A stretch of 64,000 bases of DNA, from NCBI GenBank assembly GCA_001898465.1, contig MKTX01000013.1:21583-85582 (forward strand). Reading direction: 5' to 3'. This DNA is from Sphingobacteriales bacterium 39-19. GTDB taxonomy: Bacteria > Bacteroidota > Bacteroidia > Chitinophagales > Chitinophagaceae. Shown piece by piece: positions 44,424 to 53,261 of this stretch. Numbering within the stretch: the stretch's first letter is position 1; every line of letters begins with the position of its first letter. The notes under the pieces were generated by a model. The model was not told the DNA's origin. It saw nothing but the letters and a program-made list of their open reading frames with translations, and did not search any database. The position numbers were made by a program, and so were the translations under genes.

Positions 44424-46541
44424 TTACCCAACTTTACTCCATTTGGTTTTTGCTTTTTGCTGTTGCAAATAGTTTTTAATCATAATATGCCCGGGGTTTT
44501 CTAATTCCGGGTCGGTACTGAGTATATTTTCTACGGATGCCCTGGCGGCTTCTAAAGCTGCTTTATCATTTACCAAACTGGCTAGTTTAAATTGTACAGC
44601 GCCGCTTTGCCGGGTGCCTTCAATTTCGCCCGGCCCACGCATTTCCAGGTCTTTTTCAGCAATTTCAAAACCATTGCCGGTGGCTACCATTATCTTCATC
44701 CTTTCGTAAGCATCATTACCCAGTTTTCTGCCGGTAAGCAAGATGCAATAGCTCTGATCACTACCCCTTCCTACCCGCCCCCGCAACTGGTGCAATTGAG
44801 ATAAACCAAATTTTTCTGCACTTTCAATTACCATTACCGATGCATTGGGTACATTCACGCCCACTTCTATCACCGTTGTGCTAACCATAATTTGGGTATC
44901 GCCGCTGATGAAGCGTTTCATATTTACCTCTTTTTGCAGCGCCGGTTGCTTACCATGTACCATGCTTATCCAATACCGGGGTTCGGGAAAAAAAGCTTTT
45001 ACTTCTTCGTACCCTTTATATAAATTTTCATAATCCAGCTTACTGCTTTCTTCAATGAGCGGATAAATGAAATAAGCCTGCCTGCCTTTACTTATTTCTG
45101 CCCTTACAAAATCCATAACCCGGGGGCGGGCTGCTTCATTATAATGCATCGTGGTAATGGGTTTCCTGCCCGGTGGCAATTCATCCATCACACTATAGTC
45201 CAGGTCGCCATAAGCGGTAAGGGCCAGGGTCCTGGGGATGGGCGTTGCCGTCATAACCAAAACGTGTGGGGGAATTTCATTCTTTGCCCAAAGCATGGCC
45301 CGCTGTGCTACGCCAAATTTATGTTGCTCATCTACCACGGCAAAACCCAGGTTTTTAAAAATCACTTTTTTTTCTATTACTGCGTGGGTGCCGATTAAAA
45401 TATGAATAGTACCGCCGGCACAGCCGGCCAGTATTTTTTTTCTTTCTTTAGCGGGCGTCGACCCGGTGAGTAAAGCAATTTGCAAAGGCAAGTGGGTAAT
45501 ATAAGAACGGATACTTTCAAAATGTTGCGATGCCAGTACTTCGGTAGGCGCCATGATCACACTTTGAAAATTATTATCTGCCGCCAGCAGCATGCCCATA
45601 AAAGCTACCATGGTTTTGCCACTGCCCACATCGCCCTGCAGCAAGCGGTTCATTTGCCGCCCGCTGGCTGTATCCTGCCTCAGTTCTTTGATTACTTTTT
45701 TTTGTGCCTGGGTAAGCGTAAAAGGAAGATGGTGGTTATAAAATTCATTAAAGAGGTTGCCTACTACAGAAAAGATAAAGCCTTTACTAAAACGGTGCCG
45801 GCGCATTTTTATCAATTGCATACGCAATTGCCCGTAAAACAATTCTTCAAACTTAAGCCGGCGCAAAGCTTGCTGATACATTTTTTCTGAAACAGGAAAA
45901 TGAATTTGCCGGTAAGCATCAAAACGGGAAATGAGTTTATATTGCTTTAGGATATCACCCGGGATATTTTCGGGGATATCTTTTTCAGTAAGTTTTTGTA
46001 ATAGTTCGCTGCTGTATTTTGCAAAACCGGCTCCTGTAAGGCCCCTGGCTTTTAATTTTTCGGTAGAGGGATAAATGGGTTCCAGCGATTGTTTACCGCC
46101 TGCCTGATGCCGGCTAAAATTTTCTATATCAGGATGGGCAATTTGGGCTTTGCCCATAAAAAAACCGGGCTTACCAAAAACCAAATAGGTATTGCCCACA
46201 TGAATGGCTTTTTGAACCCATGCAATACCCTGGAACCACACCAGTTCCAATAAGCCGGTATCATCTTTTAATAAGCCCACCAACCGCCTGCTGCGCCCGG
46301 AACCCATAATTTCTAATTGCAATAATTTCCCGGATACATAAGCATAATCCTGGTTGGGCTGAATGGAAGCAATTTTATCAACCCGGGTGCGGTCAATATG
46401 CCTGTAGGGAAAATGCTCCAGTAAATCTTTAAAGGTTACAATATTTAATTCGGAACGCAACAGTTCGCTCCGCTGGCTGTTGATACCCTGCAGGTACCCG
46501 ATAGGATTTTGTAATATTGATATCGTAGGCGTGGCATCCAC
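44424..46541 (-). CDS. recG: ATP-dependent DNA helicase RecG
   Basis: RecG regresses stalled replication forks and processes branched DNA. The product has 706 residues from GTG 46541. The wedge/OB domain is at about 60-170 (YAYVSGKLLQLEIMGSGRS). The helicase core has Walker A LLQGDVGSGKTMVA, DEQHKFGVAQR (DExH box), TATPIPRTLAL, and motif VI QLHQLRGRVGRG. An in-frame ATG at 46607 and an alternative start at 46640 would overlap the rhlE 3' end by 44 and 77 bases. GTG 46541 lies 22 bases after the rhlE stop and gives the usual length. Confidence 0.94.
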   Translation of the reverse strand: MDATPTISILQNPIGYLQGINSQRSELLRSELNIVTFKDLLEHFPYRHIDRTRVDKIASIQPNQDYAYVSGKLLQLEIMGSGRSRRLVGLLKDDTGLLELVWFQGIAWVQKAIHVGNTYLVFGKPGFFMGKAQIAHPDIENFSRHQAGGKQSLEPIYPSTEKLKARGLTGAGFAKYSSELLQKLTEKDIPENIPGDILKQYKLISRFDAYRQIHFPVSEKMYQQALRRLKFEELFYGQLRMQLIKMRRHRFSKGFIFSVVGNLFNEFYNHHLPFTLTQAQKKVIKELRQDTASGRQMNRLLQGDVGSGKTMVAFMGMLLAADNNFQSVIMAPTEVLASQHFESIRSYITHLPLQIALLTGSTPAKERKKILAGCAGGTIHILIGTHAVIEKKVIFKNLGFAVVDEQHKFGVAQRAMLWAKNEIPPHVLVMTATPIPRTLALTAYGDLDYSVMDELPPGRKPITTMHYNEAARPRVMDFVRAEISKGRQAYFIYPLIEESSKLDYENLYKGYEEVKAFFPEPRYWISMVHGKQPALQKEVNMKRFISGDTQIMVSTTVIEVGVNVPNASVMVIESAEKFGLSQLHQLRGRVGRGSDQSYCILLTGRKLGNDAYERMKIMVATGNGFEIAEKDLEMRGPGEIEGTRQSGAVQFKLASLVNDKAALEAARASVENILSTDPELENPGHIMIKNYLQQQKAKTKWSKVG

Positions 46542-46563
46542 AACTATTGAGTAAAAGATTTCC

Positions 46564-47769
46564 TTAGTGGCTTTGTCTTTTGTGCCTGTTATGAACAACC
46601 CGGCCATCCCGGCTGCCGGGGTTATAATCCGGCTGCTCACCCAGGGTTTCGGGTAGCTTTATTTTAACAACAGGTTTGCCCAATAACTTTTCAATAGCTG
46701 CAAATTTACGTTGTTCCCGGGGGCTTACAAAAGTAATAGCAGTGCCTTCGGCAGAAGCCCTGGCCGTACGCCCAATGCGGTGTACATAATCTTCGCCATC
46801 ATGGGGCACATCAAAATTTATAACCAGGTCAATACAATCAATATCAATACCCCTGCTTAAGATATCGGTAGCAACCAAAACAGGCAGCCGCTCACTGCGG
46901 AATTTCATTAATACATCTTCTCTTTCTTCCTGCTGCAGATCGCTATGTATTTCCCCTGCATTTATTTTATTTCTTTTTAAATCCCGGGTGAGTTGCTTTA
47001 CACTTTGCTTACTACTGCAAAATACAAGCACCAATTTATAGGGCTGGTTCCTTAACAAGTGCAGTGCCAATGGAATTTTTTGGGTATCGTAAACAATATA
47101 TGCCTGCTGATTTATTTTTTCCGGCGGTTTACTTATAGATATATTTATTTCTTCGGGATGGGTTAAAATCTTACGGGCCATCTCCCGGATTTTATGCGGC
47201 ATGGTAGCCGAAAAAAGCAGGTTTTGCCGCCTGGCCGGTAAATGTTTTATGATGAACATAATATCATCATAGAATCCCATATCCAGCATCCGGTCTGCCT
47301 CATCTAATACCAGGTATTTTACATGATCCAGTTTTACATACCCCATTTTTATATGTGCCATCATTTTACCGGGTGTACATATAACAACATCAGCTCCCTG
47401 GCTTAATGCTTTTTTTTCCTGTACAAAAGCATTTCCGTCGCCGCCGCCATATACGGCAATAGAACTGGTATGCGTAAAATAACTAAGGCCTTCCAGGTGT
47501 TGCGAAATTTGTATGGCCAGCTCCCGGGTAGGCACAATGACCAGGGAACGTACCCCGGGTTGCGGGTCCTTTTCATCGCTTAATTTTTGGATAAGCGGCA
47601 ATAAAAAAGCGGCCGTTTTGCCGGTGCCTGTTTGCGCCGAAGCGATAATATCTTTACCTGAAAGAATGAGTGGAATTACTTTTTCCTGTACCGGGGTGGC
47701 ATTCTCGTAATTAGAAAATTCAATGCCTTCCATAAGGTTCTCACTAAACCCGAATGATGAAAATTTCAA
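46564..47769 (-). CDS. rhlE: DEAD-box RNA helicase, RhlE type
   Basis: The 401-residue helicase has the Q motif (GFSENLMEGIEFSNYENATPVQ), Walker A AQTGTGKT (45-52), VLDEADRMLDMGF, SAT (FSATMPHKIRE), and motif VI HRIGRTARASAEG. The C-terminal tail is short and basic (HNRHKRQSH). Bacterial RhlE-like proteins remodel RNA in ribosome assembly and mRNA decay, often in the cold. It is the first gene of a two-gene unit with recG. Confidence 0.92.
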   Translation of the reverse strand: MKFSSFGFSENLMEGIEFSNYENATPVQEKVIPLILSGKDIIASAQTGTGKTAAFLLPLIQKLSDEKDPQPGVRSLVIVPTRELAIQISQHLEGLSYFTHTSSIAVYGGGDGNAFVQEKKALSQGADVVICTPGKMMAHIKMGYVKLDHVKYLVLDEADRMLDMGFYDDIMFIIKHLPARRQNLLFSATMPHKIREMARKILTHPEEINISISKPPEKINQQAYIVYDTQKIPLALHLLRNQPYKLVLVFCSSKQSVKQLTRDLKRNKINAGEIHSDLQQEEREDVLMKFRSERLPVLVATDILSRGIDIDCIDLVINFDVPHDGEDYVHRIGRTARASAEGTAITFVSPREQRKFAAIEKLLGKPVVKIKLPETLGEQPDYNPGSRDGRVVHNRHKRQSH

Positions 47770-47870
47770 ATGCTTAAAAAAATTTTATTCCCATAAAGAT
47801 AATACCCTTTCGCTGTTTTACGAAGGAATTCATCCGGGCAGGGTATGAAACCTGTGAAAATATTGCTACT

Positions 47871-47889
47871 TACCGTTATAAATACGGTA
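47871..47889. promoter_or_regulatory. Inverted repeat just upstream of cvfB
   Basis: TACCGT (47871-47876) and ACGGTA (47884-47889) form a perfect 6-bp inverted repeat with a 7-base spacer, ending 11 bases before the ATG at 47900 and followed by TTTTTATA. It could be an operator or an mRNA hairpin occluding the start; only the symmetry is directly seen. Confidence 0.4.
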
Positions 47890-47899
47890 TTTTTATATC

Positions 47900-48745
47900 A
47901 TGATTAGCGCAGGAGAATATTATAATTTAAAAATTGCACGCCTGGCAGATCCCGGCGCCTACTTAGATGATGGACAGGAAGGCATTTTACTGCCCAACCG
48001 TTTTGTACCCCCGGGCGCTAAAACAGGTGACGAAATCCGGGTTTTTATTTACCACGACAGTGAAGACAGGCTGATTGCCACCACCCAAAAACCCAAAGGC
48101 ACCGTGGGTGATATTGTAAAATTAGAAGCCGTAAGTATTACCCCGCAAGGCGCTTTTTTAGATTGGGGGCTTATGAAAGATATTTTTGTGCCACGCAGCC
48201 AGCAAATAAGTATAATGCGTACCCATGGCACCTACTTAGTAAAAATTTATGTAGATGAAAAAACAGGAAGGGTTGCTGCCACCGAAAGATTTGAGCAGGA
48301 CCTGGTAAATGATAACATGGATGTAAAAGAAATGGACGAGGTACAGCTTACCGTTTTACGCCGCACCGACATTGGGTATTTAATGATCATCAATAACAAA
48401 TATACCGGCGTACTCCATTTTAATGAAATATACCGGAGCATTACGGCAGGCGACCAGTTTAAAGGCTTCATCAAAAAAATTTATGAAGACAATAAAATGG
48501 ATGTAGTAGCAGGCACCCCGGGATATAAACGGGTAGAAGATGAAACAGAAAAAATAATACGGCTCTTACAAGAGCATGACGGGTACCTTCCATACCACGA
48601 TAAAAGCAGCCCGGATGATATTTATGAATTTTTTGGGATGAGCAAAAAAACATTTAAGATGACGATTGGCGCCCTATATAAAAAAAGAAAAATAGAACTG
48701 GTAAAAACAGGCATCAAGCTCCTGGAAGCGGGTGCAGATTCATAA
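47900..48745 (+). CDS. cvfB: S1-domain RNA-binding protein, CvfB/YitL family
   Basis: The 281-residue protein has tandem S1-like OB folds (DWGLMKDIFVPRSQQ; TGVLHFNEIYRSITAGDQFKGFIKKI) and a C-terminal winged-helix-like part (DIYEFFGMSKKTFKMTIGALYKKRKIEL). This is the order known for the CvfB family, whose founding member affects virulence gene expression in Staphylococcus. The likely role is RNA binding; its targets are unknown. It is divergent from rhlE with about 130 bases between. The following gene starts 10 bases after its stop, so the two probably share a transcript. Confidence 0.9.
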   Translation: MISAGEYYNLKIARLADPGAYLDDGQEGILLPNRFVPPGAKTGDEIRVFIYHDSEDRLIATTQKPKGTVGDIVKLEAVSITPQGAFLDWGLMKDIFVPRSQQISIMRTHGTYLVKIYVDEKTGRVAATERFEQDLVNDNMDVKEMDEVQLTVLRRTDIGYLMIINNKYTGVLHFNEIYRSITAGDQFKGFIKKIYEDNKMDVVAGTPGYKRVEDETEKIIRLLQEHDGYLPYHDKSSPDDIYEFFGMSKKTFKMTIGALYKKRKIELVKTGIKLLEAGADS

Positions 48746-48755
48746 TGATACAAAG

Positions 48756-50003
48756 ATGAAAATATTTTTTCTTTTCATTCTAATTCCCTGTTGCTGCCTT
48801 GCCCAGCCCATAGATTATACCGGTAGTTGGAAAGGCACTGTTTCCACCAATCAAAAACAGTTACCTTACGAAGTGGTGTTCAGCATGGAAGAAGGTACCC
48901 TCACGGGCTTTGGTTACCTGAGTTTTGATGTAAAAGGCAGCGAACAGGTAGCCATGAAAAAATTACAAATAAAGGTAGCGGGCAACCACATTACATTACA
49001 AGATGAGGATTTGCTCTTTAGCAGCCTGCTGAAAAGCGAACCCAAAAAAATAAAACAAAAAAGTGAGCTTGTATATACTGAAGAAGAGGGTAAAAAAATA
49101 TTAAGCGGTTCCTTTGAAACCACGGGTACCCGTACCCTGAAACCAGCAAAAGGAAAAGTATATCTTGAAAAAATATTACCCACCGAACCCACGGCCCTGA
49201 TGGTAAAGCTCACTGAAATGGATCTTAAAAAAGATCTTAGCTTTATTAAAAAAATAAAGACTGACAGTTTAGCTTCCCTTGCCTATGCAGAAGAAATGAA
49301 GGAATCATTCCGGCCGGTACTTACCCAATCAAAATTTAATTCGTATGCGAAAATGATCGCTGCCAAAAAAGCAATGGCCTTTCCATTGCAAAAAAATACG
49401 AAACCGGCAACCGGTATGGCAAAGGCAAAAATCGCTATTGCTGCTCCCGTGCCGGCAATGGTAAAAGCAGTACCCAAACCGCCAGTAACGCCGGTGGTTG
49501 TTGCGAAAGAAAAAGCCGTACCTGCCGTGGCCCAAACAAAAGTACTGCCCGGTAAAAACCCGCCAGCGGATGCGCCAAAACCGGTAGTGGCCAAAACCCC
49601 TGCCCCACTTACCCCGGCCAATAAAAGCATTGCAGCCCAAATTGACCTTAGCAAACGAAGAATTGAAACCATTGAAAACCTGTATATAAAATCAGATAGC
49701 CTGCAAATGACCCTGTACGATAATGGTGAAGTAGATGGAGATACGGTGAGCATCATACTCAATGGCGTAACGATTGTAAGCAAGCAGGGCCTGGATGTGA
49801 AACCCTTTACCAAATCATTTTACCTTACCCCCGACCTGGGTGATACCCTGCAATTTGTAATGTATGCCGAAAACCTTGGCAGCATTCCCCCCAATACCGG
49901 GCTCTTAATTTTAAATTTCGATAACCAGCGGCACGAGATCCGATTTAGTGGCGATTTAAATAAAAATGCAGCCATAAAGATCATACGGAGGAAAGAAGAA
50001 TAA
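48756..50003 (+). CDS. Exported protein of unknown function with an Ala/Pro/Lys-rich linker
   Basis: The 415 residues start at MKIFFLFILIPCCCLAQ, a signal peptide (possibly a lipobox-like CCC, though no clean lipobox). An N-terminal beta domain, about 20-130 (YTGSWKGTVSTNQKQLPYEVVFSMEEGTLTGFGYLSFD), has the look of a lipocalin-like or ligand-binding sandwich. A low-complexity Ala/Pro/Lys/Val linker at about 215-300 is followed by a C-terminal domain of about 105 residues (LYIKSDSLQMTLYDNGEVDGD and VSIILNG) of a type seen in other secreted Bacteroidota proteins. The function is unknown. An in-frame ATG at 48732 lies inside cvfB and is less likely. Confidence 0.75.
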   Translation: MKIFFLFILIPCCCLAQPIDYTGSWKGTVSTNQKQLPYEVVFSMEEGTLTGFGYLSFDVKGSEQVAMKKLQIKVAGNHITLQDEDLLFSSLLKSEPKKIKQKSELVYTEEEGKKILSGSFETTGTRTLKPAKGKVYLEKILPTEPTALMVKLTEMDLKKDLSFIKKIKTDSLASLAYAEEMKESFRPVLTQSKFNSYAKMIAAKKAMAFPLQKNTKPATGMAKAKIAIAAPVPAMVKAVPKPPVTPVVVAKEKAVPAVAQTKVLPGKNPPADAPKPVVAKTPAPLTPANKSIAAQIDLSKRRIETIENLYIKSDSLQMTLYDNGEVDGDTVSIILNGVTIVSKQGLDVKPFTKSFYLTPDLGDTLQFVMYAENLGSIPPNTGLLILNFDNQRHEIRFSGDLNKNAAIKIIRRKEE

Positions 50004-50008
50004 ATGTA

Positions 50009-50028
50009 AAGCAGGAATACGCCTGCTT
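50009..50028. terminator. Shared terminator hairpin between convergent genes
   Basis: AAGCAGG (50009-50015) and CCTGCTT (50022-50028) form a perfect 7-bp stem exactly between the stop codons of the exported protein and the Rrf2 gene. It could act on both strands, but U-rich tails are weak. Confidence 0.5.
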
Positions 50029-50460
50029 CTATCCCATTAAATAAGCCAAACCATCATTAACGGTAGCACACAAATCAGAAATTTTATTGGTGGTACACAT
50101 TTCTTTAAACTGATCCCGCACTTTTTTATAATCATTGTGAATGGGGCAGGGATGGGTAGCTGAGCACTTACTGAGGCCCAGGCCGCACTGGTCAAATATT
50201 TGTTTTCCATCAATAGCATGTACAATTAAAAGCAAAGGCTGCTTTTTTTGTTCGGCAGAAATATAGAATCCGCCGGTAGGGCCTTTGGCGCTATTGATCA
50301 CGCCTTCTTTTACCAGGGTTTGCAGCATTTTACCCACGCTATGTTCACTGGCATTAATAAATTCAGCAATTTCTTTAATGCCGGCCTTTTCTCCTGATTC
50401 AAATTTTGATGCCAGGTAGATCACGGCCTTGATCGCTGTTTTACAAGTAAGGCTAAGCAT
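50029..50460 (-). CDS. Rrf2 family transcriptional regulator with IscR/NsrR-type cysteines
   Basis: The 143-residue protein starts with the Rrf2 winged helix (CKTAIKAVIYLASK; IKEIAEFINASEHSVGKMLQTLVKEGVINSAKGPTGGFYIS). Three cysteines at 92, 99 and 105 have the spacing of the Fe-S ligands of IscR and NsrR. The natural expectation is sensing of nitric oxide or Fe-S status. Its ATG directly abuts the DUF59 stop (50461). It closes an operon containing a DUF59 Fe-S assembly gene, a heme-copper-oxidase-like gene and a DUF2249 gene, near a RIC gene, so self- and RIC-promoter regulation is likely. The operator candidate is at 54267. Confidence 0.9.
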   Translation of the reverse strand: MLSLTCKTAIKAVIYLASKFESGEKAGIKEIAEFINASEHSVGKMLQTLVKEGVINSAKGPTGGFYISAEQKKQPLLLIVHAIDGKQIFDQCGLGLSKCSATHPCPIHNDYKKVRDQFKEMCTTNKISDLCATVNDGLAYLMG

Positions 50461-50790
50461 TTATCTTTCATTTAAAAATATACGTCCTTCTTCTGAAATC
50501 ATTTCATGGTTCCAGGGTGGATCGAAAGTTAATTCAATGACCGGTTCATAACCGGGAAAAGTTAATTTCAAACTTTCTTTTGCAGCACTTGTGATGGATT
50601 CACCCATGGGGCAAAACTGGGTAGTAAGTGTCATGCTGCAAAATATGGATTTCCCTTCTTCATCAAAATCTATTTGATATACCAATCCCAGGTCCACGAT
50701 ATTTAAACCAATTTCGGGGTCTAATACATCTTGCAAACCCGCCAGCGCAATGGTACATTTTATATTATTATTAGAAATTACATTCGTCAT
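50461..50790 (-). CDS. DUF59/MIP18 family Fe-S assembly factor
   Basis: The 109-residue protein has the MIP18/PaaD-like fold: LDPEIGLNIVDLGLVYQIDFDEEGKS, MTLTTQFCPMGESI with the conserved Cys, and ELTFDPPWNHEMISEEGR. SufT-like members help mature Fe-S proteins. The gene overlaps the preceding membrane-protein gene by 4 bases (ATGA) and abuts the Rrf2 gene, so the three are translated from one mRNA. Placement suggests repair or loading of clusters under nitrosative stress. Confidence 0.92.
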   Translation of the reverse strand: MTNVISNNNIKCTIALAGLQDVLDPEIGLNIVDLGLVYQIDFDEEGKSIFCSMTLTTQFCPMGESITSAAKESLKLTFPGYEPVIELTFDPPWNHEMISEEGRIFLNER

Positions 50791-52079
50791 TTTATTTGTG
50801 ATTTATGCATAAAAAGTGTTAACACATTCCAGTTATACAATAAAGAACTTAAGAGCAATAAAGCCGATGCTGCCTGTAAAATGAAAGGAACCCCCAGTAA
50901 AATACCAGCGGTAAACAACACAAAGCCCAGTACGTAAACAAGCGCCATCCATTTAAATACCGGTTCGCTAAATAAATCTTTGGGGTTCGGCGTTTTGGCT
51001 TTTCCTGCCAGGTGATGATAAGTGCGGTTCCAGATGATAAAGGGCAGGGTCTTAAAGGTCATCCCCAGTATGATGGACGTAATCCATCCAAAGAAAATAA
51101 CAAACCCATAGCTGATCACTACATTTAAATTTCCATAATGAGTAGTCATGAGGCCGATAACTATAATGATTAAAAACAGGATGGGCAGGCACATGATCAA
51201 CACTGAAAGTAAGGAAACTTTCATTTGTTCATCTACTTTTTTACGAATACGGGCCTTGTAACTTTTATAACAAAAATTACCAAACAAAGCGATGGATAAC
51301 CCAATAGCTATTACCGGGATAAAAAGAAAAACCCGGGAAAGTGCAAATAAGAAAATAAATACAAAGAACAGCAATCCTCCGTTTACCAACCCGTATATCC
51401 ACCACAATTGGCGGTTATTGCTGTATTTTGAAATTAAAAACATAGGGATCAGCCGGGACCCTATACCCATGATCAATAATAAAAACCAGCCCACAATACC
51501 CAGGTGTGCATGCAAGGGAAGATAGTCTAATGAATTTTTGGGCAATACATGGTAAGAAAAATTATAGACCATCAATACCCCCACAATGGCAGTAGTGAGC
51601 AACCAGAGTACGGCTGTAAACACAAAATAAGCATGTACATTTTCGTGCTTGCTTTTTACCATGCTTACCGCAAGATTAATGAGATAACAAAGAAAGGCCA
51701 GTACCAGCAGCAAGCCCGCCCATTGCGTATAAGGGCCCATATCAAAAAAATAAAATCCATAAACCAATACGGGAATTCCCACTGCGGCAAAGGCAAAAGA
51801 AAGATAGGCCAATGTTTCGCTGTGCAGTTTACCTTCTATCATTACCGGCACCAACTGGTGGCTGGCGCCTAAGATCATCATGGTGCCCCAGCCCAATGCC
51901 ATGGTATGCACAATGGCCAGGTTATGGGGTGTAAAATAATGTACGCCGGATGTACGGGCAGTAAAAAATAAAAGAAAGCAGGCTACCAGGAAAGAGAGGG
52001 CTCCATAAGCATAAAAAGGCAACACCACTTTATAAGAAGTGGTTTTTGTACTACCTGTATTTCCGGCAACTGAAAACAT
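50787..52079 (-). CDS. Heme-copper-oxidase-like (subunit I-like/NnrS-like) membrane protein
   Basis: The 430-residue polytopic protein has about 12 hydrophobic segments. Conserved histidines lie in HYFTPHNLAIVHTMALGWG, GASHQLVPVM, and HAHLGIVGWFLLLIMGIGSRLIPMF. This is the arrangement of the small heme-copper-oxidase-like proteins found in nitric-oxide operons of Bacteroidota and akin to NnrS. It lacks the full set of Cu-B ligands that I would expect of a terminal oxidase. A role in NO handling at the inner membrane is inferred from the neighbours. It starts 1 base after the DUF2249 gene stop. Confidence 0.8.
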   Translation of the reverse strand: MFSVAGNTGSTKTTSYKVVLPFYAYGALSFLVACFLLFFTARTSGVHYFTPHNLAIVHTMALGWGTMMILGASHQLVPVMIEGKLHSETLAYLSFAFAAVGIPVLVYGFYFFDMGPYTQWAGLLLVLAFLCYLINLAVSMVKSKHENVHAYFVFTAVLWLLTTAIVGVLMVYNFSYHVLPKNSLDYLPLHAHLGIVGWFLLLIMGIGSRLIPMFLISKYSNNRQLWWIYGLVNGGLLFFVFIFLFALSRVFLFIPVIAIGLSIALFGNFCYKSYKARIRKKVDEQMKVSLLSVLIMCLPILFLIIIVIGLMTTHYGNLNVVISYGFVIFFGWITSIILGMTFKTLPFIIWNRTYHHLAGKAKTPNPKDLFSEPVFKWMALVYVLGFVLFTAGILLGVPFILQAASALLLLSSLLYNWNVLTLFMHKSQIK

Positions 52080-52080
52080 A

Positions 52081-52893
52081 TTATTTTTTAAATATCAGCA
52101 GCTGTACTTCTCCATCGCTGATTTCTTTTATCCTGTAACTAAATCCTTGTTGCTCCAGCTCCGGCAACAGGAAAACAGGAATGCGTTTATGATATACAAA
52201 TAAAGCCTTTTCGGCCGGTAAAGAGGCCAGGGCTTCTAAGATCGTATGCATGGGTAATGGCATTTCCAGTTCACGAACATCTACCGTTACCAACATATTT
52301 TCAAATTGCTTTAGAATGGTATCCCAATCTTCTTCATTTTCCTTAACCTCATTGGGCAATTCAGTTGCATTTTGTGATTGCTTGTAAAAATAAGTATTTA
52401 CCATATCGGGGCTGATGGTTTCGGTATAAGATATAAAACCCTGCTTACCCAATAAATGAATTAAGGGAGTAGGCTCAAAGCTGTTTATGATCTTTAATAC
52501 CATACCGGGTTGCAGGCTTTTTACTCTTTGAATAATGGTGTTCAACGGGTCTTTGCCGCCATCAATGAGAGGCCTTACATCCAGTTCATTCATTTCACCG
52601 GGTTGTACCTGTTTCATAAAATCGGGTAAAGGCGATTTTTTAATTTCGGTTTCCACTGCCTTTGTTGCGGTATCAATTTCAAAACCGATGGGTTTTAATT
52701 TATTAAAAAAATCCTGTACCTCGCAGCCGCCAATTTTTGAAGCCATGGCAATACTGGTGCGGCCTGCAATTACTTTTCGTAAAAGCGGGTTCCTCAGTTT
52801 GGTGAATTTAGGAGAGATACTTACAATCGCTTCCAAAGCTTCGGGATTTTGCCTGATGAGGGCGGCAATCTTCGTATTGGCATTTATCAACAT
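52081..52893 (-). CDS. DUF1858/DUF2249 domain protein
   Basis: The 270 residues start at MLINANTKIAALIRQNPEAL. The N-terminal DUF1858-like helical domain, about 1-65, carries the GGCEVQDFFNKL motif. Two DUF2249-type small alpha/beta domains follow (NELDVRPLIDGGKDPLNTIIQRV, about 100-170; VTVDVRELEMPLPMHTILEAL, about 200-268). DUF2249 domains recur in NO/Fe-S stress genes, including the N terminus of the RIC protein just upstream. The in-frame extension to 53010 would add a hydrophobic stretch with no support. It is the first gene of the compact four-gene block ending with Rrf2. Confidence 0.85.
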   Translation of the reverse strand: MLINANTKIAALIRQNPEALEAIVSISPKFTKLRNPLLRKVIAGRTSIAMASKIGGCEVQDFFNKLKPIGFEIDTATKAVETEIKKSPLPDFMKQVQPGEMNELDVRPLIDGGKDPLNTIIQRVKSLQPGMVLKIINSFEPTPLIHLLGKQGFISYTETISPDMVNTYFYKQSQNATELPNEVKENEEDWDTILKQFENMLVTVDVRELEMPLPMHTILEALASLPAEKALFVYHKRIPVFLLPELEQQGFSYRIKEISDGEVQLLIFKK

Positions 52894-53261
52894 AATACAT
52901 ATTAATACGGTGATGAATAAAATGAAGTGGTTCACAAAAAAGAACAACCCTCTTACGCTTTTAAAAAAAGAGAAGCAGAGAAGCATTTTGCAGGCGCTTA
53001 TTTTATGCAATTACCGGGGATTCAATATTCATTTAACAATTGCTGCTAAAAAAACGATTTCCGGCTATTAACAAAAACAAAGGTTCTTTTAATCTAACTA
53101 TGCGGGTTAATAATGTAGAAAGTAAAAGAACAACACATCTGCATTTTGCTCCTCTGCATAAATGAAACAGGTTTTAAAATTATTTTCTTAACTAAAAATT
53201 CAAACAAAATAGCTGAAAATAAAACTTTGGCCTGTTCATTTTGGGGGTCTGGTTTCTCAGC
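52894..53261. other. Intergenic stretch between RIC and the DUF2249 gene
   Basis: About 370 AT-rich bases without a credible gene. GTTCTTTTA (53083-53091) and TAAAAGAAC (53123-53131) form a perfect 9-bp inverted repeat with a 31-base spacer; its use is unknown. I find no TAnnTTTG on the minus strand here, so the downstream block may be read from the RIC promoter. Confidence 0.5.

Noticed and set aside
49283..49813. 176-codon antisense frame opposite the Ala/Pro/Lys linker
   Set aside because: The low-complexity Ala/Thr/Gly-rich translation is the complement of the repetitive linker.
52535..53071. 178-codon plus-strand frame over the DUF2249 gene
   Set aside because: Shadow of the minus-strand gene; no promoter and no recognisable domain.
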